Below, in pieces: positions 9,990-20,120 of a DNA stretch of 64,000 nucleotides; positions within the stretch are counted from its first letter, which is position 1; each line of letters begins with the position of its first letter. The notes below the pieces were generated by a model, which worked only from the letters and a program-made list of their open reading frames with translations, ran no database searches and was not told the DNA's origin. The position numbers and the translations under genes were made by a program. This stretch comes from Clonostachys chloroleuca. Taxonomy: Eukaryota > Ascomycota > Sordariomycetes > Hypocreales > Bionectriaceae. Where the stretch lies: the NCBI GenBank assembly GCA_037952775.1, contig JBANAY010000003.1, positions 20,274,001-20,338,000 of the forward strand, given 5' to 3'.

Positions 9990-12764
9990 CTGGAGGGTCA
10001 ATCCAATGGTAGAAAGATGGCGGAGGATTGAGACACTCTTGACTCAGATGACTCTTTAAATAGTAAGCCCCCAGACTGTGCTAATGGTGAAGTCAAGTGA
10101 AGTGAGCTGATGGTGAGTTCAAGTGACGAGGGCGTCTCGGTGCGACTTCTGGCCCGCGATTTGCTGCGAGGTGAGGCCAGGCGGTGTCATCATAGCCCGC
10201 GTTGCGGAAGGGAGAGCAAGGCGTGTCTCAGTCATCAAGGGATGCCCACATTCCAGTAATCCGTAATTCAGCATTAGTAAATGCCTCGCAGCGTCACTGT
10301 CTGTGTCACCTTTAGCCAATTGGTGAATCACTCTGCTTCACGGACTCTCTGGCTTGGATAAACTCTGGTTGTGACACCGGCGTACTCCGTTCATCTAAGT
10401 CAACACTATACAGGCCATCTCTTTTTCTTGCCCTAGTATCCCACCTAGAATACTCTCTAGACTTGGAGAAAAGAACGCAGATCAATTGGACCGTTTTGCG
10501 ACTTTAAACAGGATATACCACGAGCACATGTGGGATCATAACGAAATGCATTTGGCACCCTTCTAGCCCTATAATGGCTGGATACTATAAAGCAACAGAG
10601 AACGTATGCCATGTAACAATTTTACAACTTCGCAACTTCATAGACCTTTTCAAGCTAGTTTCTAATGCTAATTACGTAGCATCCTACTTTTCTCTATCTT
10701 TAGACCTCTATGGGCCAACACCAAGGATCTTCTCGGTGTTTGCTTGCCTTCCAAGCGTTCCCCCTTCAATGCTTTTGACTAGTCCAGGAGCGTAGGCATC
10801 AATAAAGCATTATTCTTCAATCCAAGAGAGGTAGCATGTTAATGGCATAGTAAAAAATCTAGCCTATTCCTTACAGTTTTGTACACTTGTGGGCAATAAA
10901 TACGAGTGAATGCATAGACAGGTAGTTCGATTTTTTGAGATCTCCTTATTTGCTACCATAGGAAGCTCTAGTTAAGGAATTAATTACTCATACCTATTAA
11001 ATTGTAAATTAAAAAAAAAGATCAACAAATCTGCACCCACAGAACGCGACCGCCAATCCAAAGCGTGCAATCGACTACTGATATTGCAAACTGGGAACTG
11101 TTTGACTAGTCGCCTTCTCTGGATATTGCTCTGCATATGAACTCGTCGCGTTTCCTTCTTGTCTACTTTGTCTACGGATAAAAGCAGCTCTGACCAGAAA
11201 GGCGATCTTTGGTAACAATCGTCACGGAAGAACAAGGGGTGAAAAGGGGCACATCAAAACAACAAGCTCAGCCTCGGAACAATCTGCATAGCAAGTGTGG
11301 GGTTTAATCTTCTAAACCATTAGAGTTATGAAAGTGTTATGCTCTCCTTTTTATATTTTCATTGTGTATGTTTGTTGTGCAGAAATACAGTGCAGTAGCG
11401 TTGGTGCGCCACAACTTCACAAGCCATCCATCCACTCAGCTGTGAACAGACCTCGGAAAGCTCGATTAAAATTATGTAACAGCAAATGTCCTTTTGTTGC
11501 GGCTGACTCGCCTAAGAGGGTCCGAGCGTAACAAATCAAGAAGGAGATGAGTCAGACGATGAAAATCCTCGGTTGCTTTCTACCTGGCTTGTGTGAGTGC
11601 ATTTGAACTTGGAGACAGGATTGTAACGCTTCATGGCCTCATGGCTTCATGGTGGTTTTTCAGGCTGCTTAATCGCCGTAGCTTCGTCCGGTGTAATGAC
11701 TCAGTGTCACTCCGCTCTAGCACCATATGCCCAACCGATCGTATTCTTAGAAATGCACAAACTCTGAACACACTAGCAAATTCGCTCCATGGACGAATCA
11801 GGAGAAGAAGAACGAGGTGAGATTTCAGGAGGTCCTTTGGTTACCATGTCTCATGTGTGTGGCGGGGCAGCAAATTGATCATCCCTGTAAGCTGCGAGAA
11901 CCGAGACAGCGGCGTTTGAGCGATGTCCACCGGCTAGTCGGCAGGGTGGGCTTTCTTAGAGGTACGTACTAAGTAGAGCTTTCCCAGGGGATCAAGGCAC
12001 TCTGCTATGAATAATTCTTGCCTTTTTCACTGAAGTTGGTGCACCAAGCTCGGTCCTCGGCACGCGACATCTTCCCTCAGAAGGAAAAGTGCGTTCATTT
12101 TGCACTCCACTGGGCTGAGATGTGGAACACAGCAGCTTTGGTGCACCTACGGTAGGCAGGGGCTATACGAAGTGTTTTCGTGCCGTGTAATGTGAGACAG
12201 AGGTAACCTTAGATCCTAACTGAATCAACTGGATACACGGGACCTTGGCGAGGAAATATCCTTATTCTGGGTGTCGGCAAATAGAGAGCGGGGGAGTGAG
12301 AAACAGGACGCTTCCAAGGAGAATCCAGAACATAATATGCACAGTAGGAGGTACTTTATGCTCTGAGGATGGGCCAGGCAGATCCGATCAGCCGCTGTAT
12401 TGTATCCATTTTGGGAAGTCCCGAGACATCAGATCAGCCTTACCATGCATAATGCGCTGTAACTTGTGCCTGGGTCCAGGTGGGTTGCCCATCTCTGCCC
12501 CGGACATGGACTGGAAGAGAGCTGGTTTCTCTGAATTGGTTCATCTCGTGCGTGGACACTCTATCTTGATTCTCCATCTCACATTCTTCCCCTCCTCCCA
12601 CCTCGTCACGTTTCTTCCTTGCACCACCCTCCTGTTCTGCAGCCACTCCTTCCTTGTGGCACCCCAGTTTCTCCGTTCTTTCAAGTCTTGTCCTTCTTTT
12701 ATCCCTGCCAATCTGCTACATTGATCCACTCTTGATCTTCCATTTCTTTTCTTCGCGGGTAGGC
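9990..12764. other. Gene-free stretch, 2.8 kb
   Basis: No supportable gene. Scattered short frames lack motifs and conserved splice structure. The right end, about 12560-12760 on the plus strand, is pyrimidine-rich (runs of CTTCC, CTCC and TTCTT) and is probably the promoter and leader of the sulfatase gene. Confidence 0.45.
12560..12760 (+). promoter_or_regulatory. CT-rich promoter/leader tract of the sulfatase gene
   Basis: The plus strand is strongly biased to C and T just ahead of the start region at 12765-12812. Such CT tracts commonly mark transcription starts of constitutively expressed genes in filamentous fungi; that interpretation is inference. Confidence 0.4.
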
Positions 12765-12821
12765 ATGGGCCGAGCCGAAGCCTCCTCTTCCACCCAGCGT
12801 CGTCCTTCACGATGCTGCTGA
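12765..12821 (+). other. Upstream ORF overlapping the sulfatase start codon
   Basis: An ATG at 12765 opens an 18-codon frame ending in TGA at 12819-12821, ten bases into the main coding sequence and in a different frame. If the transcript includes this ATG, scanning ribosomes would meet it first and finish past the main ATG at 12812. That would lower translation unless initiation is leaky. Confidence 0.5.
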
Positions 12822-15448
12822 ACCCCAGATTCTACGCTCGATGGCTGGTCCATGCTCTGGGGCCACGTATCGCCAACCGTCGCTTTGCCTTCGTGTTTAC
12901 TGTTTTAGCAGTTCTAGGTGCCAAAGCCGTCCACATCATCGCCCGCCACGATGCCCTGTCGACAAACCAGATCGGGTTGTGGATGTACTCCTTCCTCGCC
13001 CAAGACTTCGCTGTCCTCATCCTCATTCGGCTTTTGCTCGATAACTCTATCGCCGCTGTCTCTTCCGCCGCACTTCGAACCGCCCTAAGCTACCTCGGTA
13101 ATGCCCTTCTTGTCTATAATCTAGTCCTTGGCTTCGCTGCGACGACCTTCTTCGCCGTTACCGGGTCCGAAATTCACTGGCACCATGCCGCCCTCGCAAG
13201 CGTTTCCTCGTCACGAGCATTCCTTCCCACCGGCATCTTTATATTTTGTGGAATCACGGTGGTTATGATCGCACTGAGCTGGTTGCTCCAGGATTTCTTG
13301 TATGGCATGTTTGGCTTCTATGCGAATGTAGTCAGGGCTTGTTGTTCCTTCGTATCTCGCCTGCTCAGTCGCTGCGTCCCTTGCTGTCGCCCGATGCCGT
13401 ACACGAAGGTTCCTAGCCAGGACATCGAACATAACCATAGGCCGAGCGAAGACTACACAGACTCCAACTCTGGCACCGAAGACCTCATCAATAGTGGCAG
13501 CAGCAGCGAGATCCTGACCCAGCCACCCATCGTATTCCGACTCCTGTCTCGCGGGCTCGACAGCGTCAAGATTTCTATCTCAAGCGCTTCGCTTTACTCG
13601 GCTTTCAATTTCATCATGCATTTCCTCGCTACGGCTTCTCTTCTTGTCTTTATTGGCTTCAGGCTCGCCCGGCCCGACGACGGATCCTTAACCTTCATTG
13701 CTTGGACGACAGGGTTGCTTCCTTTTGTTAGCTACAAATCATTATCACCCTCGCTTGAAAACCTTCGGCCAATATATGGAGTGGGCATCCAGCACGAATG
13801 GGACCGTGTGACTGCCCTTACTGAGCCCATTCCTATGCCATGGCTTCCCAGGAAAGAGACGGAGGGTTTTGAGGATTGGTACAGGAACGTAGTGCACTAT
13901 AACGCATCCGCAGATCCGATGAAGATTGACAACTTGGACGAGCCCTTGCTCCCTGAACTCAAGAGCAAGCTTAAGGACCTCGACATCCGGCACGTCGTCC
14001 TCTTTTTCATGGAGAGTGTGAGAAATGACGTCTTCCCGATTAAGAAAGACGGTCTAGTTTGGAACCGTCTGGCGGAAACCTGGCCTGAAAACAAGCTTCC
14101 GCAAAACGTCCAGGATAGACTTGCGAGACTCACTCCAACAGCCAACTTCATCACCGGGGACTACGACGACGGCTTCAATCACAAGGAACCCCACAGGAAA
14201 CGAGGAGGTGCCCATTTCACCAACTACTACACTGCTGGAACTTACACTCTCAAGAGCTTGCCTGCCACAATCTGTGGCATGGGACCCTTGATTGGCGACT
14301 TTAATCTTGATTGGAAACACCACATGTATCAGCCTTGTCTTCCACATATCTTCCAGGCCCTGAATAACATATCCACGACCCGCACACAATCAGGCCCTTA
14401 CGCCAAGTCCAAATGGCAGTCATATTTTTATCAGACGGCTACGCTCCAGTTTAATCAGTTTGATAAGCTAATGAGGAAAATCGGTTTCCTTGAAGAGAAT
14501 ACTATTGATGTCGAATACCTCCGTTCTAGCAAAGCCAAACATGGCCCCGTTACTATCCCCTATACTAACTACTTTGGCTTCGAGGAGGAGCCACTTATTG
14601 ACTATATCCATGATGCTTTTGCATCCGCCAAGGAGAAGGATGAGCGAGTCTTCCTCACCCATATCACCAGTACCACACACCATCCTTTCGTTTTGCCATT
14701 AAATGCGAAAGACAAGTATCTCCCTCTATCAAACGGACTGGATGAGCTGTCGCATTATATCAACACGCAGGGATATAGCGATCAGTGGATACAGAAGTTC
14801 TTCAATATCCTTGACAAGCAGGGTGTGTCTAACCAGACGCTGGTCATTTTTGTGGGGGATCACGGCACCTCGCTCGCTGAGAATGACATCGCATCATCCT
14901 ATTATAATCCTAATATTGGAAACGATCATGTTCCACTGGTCATCTCCCACCCTCAACTGCCCGCTTTCAACGTCGACAGCGCCGTTTCGGGGATCCAGGT
15001 TCTCCCCACCATCCTCGATTTTCTGCTCGAGACGGGCTCTCTAAACGAGGCAAGCCGCGAAGCCATCAAGGGCCTTGTCCGCAACTACGAAGGACAATCC
15101 CTCATCCGACCTCAGAAAGTGGTCAATAAGGAGACTGGGCAGGGGAACTGGCAGTTTACCACGGTCAACCCCGGGCGAGCGCAGCTCGTGGCGCGGGATG
15201 CACGACATCCCGAGGGGCGCCTCATCATCCCCGTTCTCAACAGTGTCAAGTGGAGGTTCAGCAACGTCATCGAGGATCCGCGCGAGGAGAACTCAGTCCA
15301 GGCATCCGGCTTTGCAGCTTTTTTGAAGGGAGTGGAGAAGAAGCATGGCATCGAGGTGGCCAAGTGGGCTGAAGAGGGCGCGTTCGTTGCCCGGTACTTT
15401 GCTGCGGAGAATGCGAAGAGGTGGCACTACGGGCCCTATGCTACATAG
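12812..15448 (+). CDS. Membrane sulfatase / LTA-synthase-like protein, 878 aa
   Basis: This is one uninterrupted exon. The N-terminal third has about five membrane segments, near residues 24-44, 66-86, 92-118, 134-160 and 265-285, with a hydrophilic loop at about 195-240 between the fourth and fifth. A sulfatase/alkaline-phosphatase-type domain follows, about residues 390-760. Its landmarks are VLFFMESVRNDVF (first metal ligand, near 400), FTNYYTAGTYTLKSLPATICGM (candidate Thr/Ser nucleophile, near 480), THITSTTHHPF, and FVGDHGTSLAEND (near 680, the metal-binding DHG), followed by NDHVPLVISHP. Enzymes with this layout transfer phospho- or sulfo-groups on the outer or lumenal side of a membrane. 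The substrate cannot be read from the sequence; glycan or glycolipid headgroup modification is plausible. The start at 12812 fits an Arg-rich cytosolic tip before the first membrane segment. Confidence 0.9.
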   Translation: MLLNPRFYARWLVHALGPRIANRRFAFVFTVLAVLGAKAVHIIARHDALSTNQIGLWMYSFLAQDFAVLILIRLLLDNSIAAVSSAALRTALSYLGNALLVYNLVLGFAATTFFAVTGSEIHWHHAALASVSSSRAFLPTGIFIFCGITVVMIALSWLLQDFLYGMFGFYANVVRACCSFVSRLLSRCVPCCRPMPYTKVPSQDIEHNHRPSEDYTDSNSGTEDLINSGSSSEILTQPPIVFRLLSRGLDSVKISISSASLYSAFNFIMHFLATASLLVFIGFRLARPDDGSLTFIAWTTGLLPFVSYKSLSPSLENLRPIYGVGIQHEWDRVTALTEPIPMPWLPRKETEGFEDWYRNVVHYNASADPMKIDNLDEPLLPELKSKLKDLDIRHVVLFFMESVRNDVFPIKKDGLVWNRLAETWPENKLPQNVQDRLARLTPTANFITGDYDDGFNHKEPHRKRGGAHFTNYYTAGTYTLKSLPATICGMGPLIGDFNLDWKHHMYQPCLPHIFQALNNISTTRTQSGPYAKSKWQSYFYQTATLQFNQFDKLMRKIGFLEENTIDVEYLRSSKAKHGPVTIPYTNYFGFEEEPLIDYIHDAFASAKEKDERVFLTHITSTTHHPFVLPLNAKDKYLPLSNGLDELSHYINTQGYSDQWIQKFFNILDKQGVSNQTLVIFVGDHGTSLAENDIASSYYNPNIGNDHVPLVISHPQLPAFNVDSAVSGIQVLPTILDFLLETGSLNEASREAIKGLVRNYEGQSLIRPQKVVNKETGQGNWQFTTVNPGRAQLVARDARHPEGRLIIPVLNSVKWRFSNVIEDPREENSVQASGFAAFLKGVEKKHGIEVAKWAEEGAFVARYFAAENAKRWHYGPYAT

Positions 15449-15799
15449 GTTTTTTTCTCGTCCTGACTTCCCTAGGCATCTTTTTTTAGTGTTTCATGCA
15501 TTGGGCTTTTCGAGTTTGGCGTTTGGGGCAGCATAGCCGGCTAGTGCATATAGAATGATGCCGTCATTTTCGTATATTAGGGTTTTTGTTTGCTATTAGA
15601 GGCGGTCAACCCTGATCAGACCAAAAGACACATATGTGAATATAGTGATAGAAATAGAAACCATGGTTAGACTATTTTGTCTATAAGTTTCATACGGCTT
15701 CGTCTATGTATGAATGAGTTTACTCTATGACCGAAACCTTACTGATACAGGGAATCAACGTGCCCAGACCGTGGGCTGGCTGTCTAAAAGTGTCTATAT
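15449..15799. other. Convergent intergenic (sulfatase and carboxylesterase 3' ends)
   Basis: AT-rich 3' flanks of two convergent genes, including a T run after the sulfatase stop. Nothing else was recognised. Confidence 0.5.
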
Positions 15800-17473
15800 C
15801 TAGAAGAGTAATTCCGACTGAACTCCGGAGAAGTACTCGAATGCATCCTGTCGGTCATTGTCTGGCGCTACCACGGTCGCGTTATCCAAGAAGTGAATCG
15901 ACAACTGCTCATCCTTATCCCACTTTGGCCAGTGCGGCAGCTTCTTCCCACATTTACCGTGGATGTCAACATTGGGATCCAGCGAGTTGATGAAGTTGAC
16001 ATAGTACTGCACGACTGCCTTGTATGGCAAAGCAGGTTGCTGTGTCTGCAAGAGGGTCAAGTCCGAGCCATGCATGGTGCCCAGATATTCGACTTTGTTG
16101 TATTTGCTCAGATAGTCCCAAATGGGTACCAGACCATCCAACGCAATGTAGGATGCTCTCTTCTGGAATTGGAAGACAAGATCTCCCAGGACTGCGGAGT
16201 TGCGCTTGAAGCTGGGGTAGAGCTCGTTCGCGGAACCGGTGTTGAACGGGGAGCCGGCTACAGGGTCGGCAGGGTAGAAGCTGATCATCCGCTCCAGGAC
16301 ATCGTCCGCGGCTGTGTGGAAGAGACCCTTGAGTTGCTTTACCAGAAGAGGGGAGGTTGTATCATGTAGCAGAGGCAGAGCGAACATGGTGCCTTCATCT
16401 TCTTGATTACCCGAGAGGAACGGGACGGGTGCAATTTTACCCTGCTGGAGTGCTTTCTCCGGCGAAAGTGGGAAGAAATCATCCGCGGGATCTGGGCGAG
16501 GAGTGAAACTGATTCGGAACGCTTCTTCGGGACCAAAGAGCCCTGGGATGACCGCCGTTGCGTTGAGGAATTCCTCGTAGGGCAGCTCGCGGAGGCAGGT
16601 CAGCGCATCCTCTGATCCACAGCCAGCGGCTGCAGAGAAATCGTCAAAGAAGCCCTGGGCTGTAGGGCTGTCGACGGCTTCCGCGGGAAACACGGCTCCT
16701 GAGTCCATGATTCCACCACGGAAGAGGGGCCTGCCATTGTAGGTGCTGTTCCCGTTGTTGATCAAGGCCTGATACATGACCGATAAGCTGCCGGCGGATT
16801 CTCCCCAAATGGTGACCTTGTCGGGATCGCCTCCAAAAGCGGCAATGTTCTCTGATACCCACTCGAGGGCTAGCCTCTGATCTCGAAGACCTAGGTTGGT
16901 GCTTCCATCGTTCTGGAGCTCCTTTCCGGGTAGGAAGCCAAACGCCCCAACTCGGTAGTTCACCCTGACCACGAGGATGGGCTGTCCCAGAGCTACTGAC
17001 TCTTGAATCAGAGTGGAGTAGTCGTATGGAACCGAGGATCCGGTTGCGAACCCACCGCCGTATATCCAAAACAGGACGGGAAGCTTGGAGTCGGGAGTTG
17101 TTGACGAAGGTCGCTGAATGATCAGGTTGAGACAATCTTCACTGACAACAGATGGAGGTATTGCAGATGACAAAAGAGGACCGGAAACTTCCGGAGGGAG
17201 CTGGTTGAAAACCTCTGGATTGAATAGGAGAGGGTGCTGGGGACAGCTGGCGGGTACTGCTGTAGCGTTCAGACTTCCGAAGGGCGATGAAAGGCGCTGT
17301 GGGGGGCGGAGACGTTTTGGCGTGTCCGCGTAGGGGATTCCGAGAAAGTTGTCAATTGAATTGTTCGTAAATCCAATCACAGTTCCATGTTGAAATTGTA
17401 CTTTTGGTTGTTGAGCAGCGGCCGTCACAAGACCGCATGCTGTCAGAGCGAAGAGGACGGATGAGGGTACCAT
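15800..17473 (-). CDS. Secreted type-B carboxylesterase/lipase, 557 aa
   Basis: This is a single exon with a signal peptide (residues 1-20, ending TAAA). It is an alpha/beta-hydrolase of the cholinesterase-like COesterase family. Visible landmarks are NFLGIPYA (42-49), SEDCLNL (111-117), the oxyanion-hole GGGFATGS (139-146), the nucleophile elbow GESAGS with Ser226, an acid in QEDEGT (Glu360) and HGSDL with His468, giving a complete Ser-Glu-His triad. The length of about 550 residues is normal for the family. Several Asn-x-Ser/Thr sites fit secretion. The probable activity is hydrolysis of carboxylic esters or lipids outside the cell. The gene is convergent with the sulfatase and has a TATATAA about 97 nt upstream. 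I see no damage. Confidence 0.93.
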   Translation of the reverse strand: MVPSSVLFALTACGLVTAAAQQPKVQFQHGTVIGFTNNSIDNFLGIPYADTPKRLRPPQRLSSPFGSLNATAVPASCPQHPLLFNPEVFNQLPPEVSGPLLSSAIPPSVVSEDCLNLIIQRPSSTTPDSKLPVLFWIYGGGFATGSSVPYDYSTLIQESVALGQPILVVRVNYRVGAFGFLPGKELQNDGSTNLGLRDQRLALEWVSENIAAFGGDPDKVTIWGESAGSLSVMYQALINNGNSTYNGRPLFRGGIMDSGAVFPAEAVDSPTAQGFFDDFSAAAGCGSEDALTCLRELPYEEFLNATAVIPGLFGPEEAFRISFTPRPDPADDFFPLSPEKALQQGKIAPVPFLSGNQEDEGTMFALPLLHDTTSPLLVKQLKGLFHTAADDVLERMISFYPADPVAGSPFNTGSANELYPSFKRNSAVLGDLVFQFQKRASYIALDGLVPIWDYLSKYNKVEYLGTMHGSDLTLLQTQQPALPYKAVVQYYVNFINSLDPNVDIHGKCGKKLPHWPKWDKDEQLSIHFLDNATVVAPDNDRQDAFEYFSGVQSELLF

Positions 17474-17567
17474 CGCTAGCAGGGCGAGAAGATGGAAGTA
17501 AAAGGATTTCTTAAGATTTCACTCACAATGAAACTGATTCCCTCTGACAAAAGTGATGGAGTATCTA

Positions 17568-17574
17568 TTATATA
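17568..17574 (-). promoter_or_regulatory. TATA box of the carboxylesterase gene
   Basis: TATATAA on the minus strand, about 97 nt before the start codon at 17473. Confidence 0.55.
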
Positions 17575-17584
17575 GGTCTACCTC

Positions 17585-17655
17585 CTCGGCAAACTTGGCC
17601 GAGTCTCGGCGGACTTTATGCGCTAGGCGGACTTTGTGGTCTCAACGGAGTTTAT
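17585..17655. promoter_or_regulatory. CGG-type palindrome and GGACTTT repeats upstream of the carboxylesterase
   Basis: Immediately upstream of the TATA box is an inverted repeat, CTCGG-N9-CCGAG (17585-17603), the kind of everted/inverted CGG pair bound by Zn2Cys6 dimers. It is followed by imperfect repeats of GGCGGACTTTATG, GGCGGACTTTGTG and ACGGAGTTTATG up to about 17655. AACTTGGCCGAG recurs near 18133-18144. Regulatory function is inference from position and symmetry. Confidence 0.35.
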
Positions 17656-18327
17656 GTCCAAGAGCAATTCCTATATGTCAGATTATTCGAGGATACTAGG
17701 GTGAGAAGCAGTGTGAAGATCGCCAAGTGCGGAGAGCCGCAGCCGGCTCGACTGTCGGATACGCCGTTCATCCTTCCATTCTCTTGAAAATTAACGAGAG
17801 ATGACTTGAGACACTCAGCTTTCATCTAGCGTCGTCTTACAATCAACAGGAATCCTAGACAACTATGACGTGTGGGCTTTCAATGGACGAGAGTAAGCAG
17901 TAGCGCTATACGCTGATCCCGCTGAACCGTGCGCATCAACCCTGAACACTCCGGAACTGATAGTCGGGGAGAATGAGAACAGGAATTCATTTTGTCACAC
18001 TTTCAGCAAGCCATCGGGTACTCTTCTTTCTCTTCTTTCGTCATTCCAAGAACACAAGGCTCAGTCTATGGGCAGCAATCTAGCTTCAGCTTCAACCCTG
18101 CTTACGCAGCCGTGGTAAAATCCTGGCGGCCAACTTGGCCGAGACAGACCAAGTTCTGCGAGGCATCAGATGAAAGGATGAACCAACATACTTTCAAATG
18201 CATCCATAAAATCGAGGACCGTCCGAAAAGATTCTTGCTTTGGTCTTTCACCAATTTGATAAAATGATCACTAGGTGAAGAGACGGGGAAACGCCCAACT
18301 GCGTGGCGGCGGCCGAGTGAGGTTTAC
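17656..18327. other. Intergenic up to the transposon insertion
   Basis: No gene recognised. A plus-strand frame of 91 codons (17992-18267) has no motif. The stretch ends at the TA target dinucleotide of the Tc1/mariner copy. Confidence 0.45.
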
Positions 18328-18353
18328 TAAAGTGGGCTCTCAAAAGTCCGTGA

Positions 18354-18354
18354 C
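18354..18354. repeat. Inner end of left terminal inverted repeat (18330-18354)
   Basis: The left 25-bp inverted repeat spans 18330-18354 and the right one 19695-19719. No mismatch was seen between them. Confidence 0.85.
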
Positions 18355-18474
18355 ACCACCCCCCATTTGGTCATCCGTCACATCTAACAGGACAATTCAA
18401 TCCGCAAGATACATACGATCACATAGTAATTTATTAGGAAATGACGTATCTATCGGGAGCCACGCGTCTGAATT

Positions 18475-19618
18475 TTAATACCTTGTATACCAGCCTTTTG
18501 CAGCAACGCAGGCAGCTAGCCGGCGCGGCATTGAAAGGATCAGGTTCCGGATTTTCACTTGATCAAGCGACTGCCACGCTTTCTGCAGGCACTCTTTGAA
18601 TTCTGCTATATCCAGCTTATTTGCATGTAAATTGGAGAGATAAGGGAACATCTTATAGAGCCTTCTTTTCAACATAGCCCATACGTGTTCAATGGGGTTG
18701 AGATCCGGGCTATGAGGAGGCCAGTCAATAACACTGACCGCGTTATTCAACAGCCACTCTGTTGTAGCAGCTGAGCGATGAATAGAGGTATTATCTTGCT
18801 GGAAATAACGTGTTCCATCGTAATTAGGAAGTAAACCTTCCTCTAATGCCTTTATATAGCTATTTGAGGTAAATCCCTTCTTCTTTACGAGCTCGTCACG
18901 CGTTATAATTACAAGATCTGTACGGCCGGAATCCCAGATCGCTGCCCACACCATAATTCGAATATCTGGCTTTCCATGATCTTCTAAATTAACGAATTTC
19001 AGATCATGTGCCTCATAAGAATATCGCCAAACCCAAACATTCGGGTTTGCAGATGAATTCTGAATGGTGCATTCATCTGAAAAGATCATCTAGCTAGCCA
19101 GTCAGAGGCAGGAACAACAGCGTTTTTCCAAAGCCACGAACCCGGACCAATTCGTCTTCTCTTTTCACCCAATCTCTTGCAAAAGATAGCCGGAAAGCAG
19201 CTGATTCCTAGCTTAGAGGAATTTTTCTTTTAGCCCTCCATTTGCGCAAGTTCTGTTCATTGAGAGCGCGGCGTACAGTCGAGGGGCTAACCTCAAGACC
19301 CTGGGCCGCAACAAGCGATTTTCGCGGCGTACGGAAGTCAGTACGCACAGCTCTTGTAAGAGCCCTAGTTTGCCTAGGTGTAAGGCTCTTGGGCCGTCCA
19401 GAACGAGGTAATGCTTCAAAGTTCTGGGTTGTGTTGAACCGTTCAATAGTCTTGTAGACCACGGCGCGCGACACGTTAAAACGTCGCGCAACGGCGGCCT
19501 TGCTTTCGCCCGCGTCAATTGCAGCCAAAATGACTGCACGGAGTTCAGAACTTAATTCTTGACCTTTCTGACGATTTCCCGTTATAACGGTACCAAAAGA
19601 TCGCTTATCAGAGGTCAT
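18475..19618 (-). pseudogene. Tc1/mariner transposase, interrupted
   Basis: The N-terminal half (ATG at 19618, stop at 19208) has two helix-turn-helix segments: one around VARRFNVSRAVVYKTIERF, then a second after the SGRPKSL hinge, ending VSPSTVRRALNEQNL. It stops at a TAG (19208-19210) right after KRKIPLS. Reading through gives ESAAFRLSFARDW, the expected linker to the catalytic part. The C-terminal half (19089-18475) has the catalytic triad: Asp in IFSDECTIQ, Asp in YFQQDNTSIH, and Glu in DLNPIEHVW, with 34 residues between the last two (DD34E). Between the halves, 19168-19090 (79 nt) looks like an intron, with a GTGAAA donor, CTGAC branch and TAG acceptor. It would join FARDW to MIFSDE, a junction shorter than usual, so a second lesion is also possible. 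Either way at least one nonsense change disables the protein. Confidence 0.85.
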
Positions 19619-19721
19619 TTTGAATTTATGTGGCCAGTTGAAAATTGTGTAAGTGGGAGAACGCGTTTTGGTTGGGGCGGAAAACGCGAAAAACGTCACG
19701 GACTTTTGAGAGCCCACTTTA

Positions 19722-19954
19722 TCAGGCCGCTTCGAAATGAGAATCAAGCCCGGGAGAGAGTTTGAGTAGAAAGTTTAACAGCAATGGAAGCTGCCAGAGC
19801 CCGACAACTCAACACAATCAATACGAAAGGTTAATAAAAAACTTCGCTAGCCCAAGGCTGCGGTCATGCGGAAGAAAATTCGATAAACTTTCATACCGAT
19901 GACTCACTTGCCGTCCAGACGAGCTGCGCGTCAAATGACTATTTAAGCCGCCCT
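19722..19954. other. Sequence between transposon and minisatellite
   Basis: No gene recognised. It separates the right end of the transposon from the 18-bp tandem array. Confidence 0.45.
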
Positions 19955-20120
19955 CTTTCACCTGGCTTCCTTCTTTCACCTGGCTTCCTTCTTTCACCTG
20001 GCTTCCTTCTTTCACCTGGCTTCCTTCTTTCACCTGGCTTCCTTCTTTCACCTGGCTTCCTTCTTTCACCTGGCTTCCTTCTTTCACCTGGCTTCCTTCT
20101 TTCACCTGGCTTCCTTCTTT
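19955..20120. repeat. 18-bp minisatellite, about nine copies
   Basis: The unit CTTTCACCTGGCTTCCTT is repeated almost perfectly about nine times. On the minus strand one frame reads Lys-Glu-Gly-Ser-Gln-Val over and over, and another reads Arg-Lys-Pro-Gly-Glu-Arg. Because 18 is divisible by three, every frame stays open across the array, so the apparent coding frames here are probably a by-product of the repeat. Confidence 0.9.

Larger units (their letters stand above)
18330..19719 (-). mobile_element. Tc1/mariner (DD34E) DNA transposon, 1,390 bp
   Basis: The element is bounded by perfect 25-bp terminal inverted repeats. The left copy (18330-18354) begins AAGTGGGCTCTC and the right copy (19695-19719) is its exact reverse complement. 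Both sides carry a TA dinucleotide (18328-18329 and 19720-19721), the classic Tc1/mariner target-site duplication. The interior encodes a single transposase on the minus strand, starting 76 bp inside the right repeat. Perfectly matching repeats argue for fairly recent insertion, although the transposase frame is interrupted. The element lies in a repeat-rich block between the carboxylesterase and the coiled-coil protein gene. Confidence 0.92.

Noticed and set aside
12245..12724. 159-codon plus-strand frame before the sulfatase gene
   Set aside because: Different frame, no link by splice sites, and it runs through the CT-rich promoter tract.
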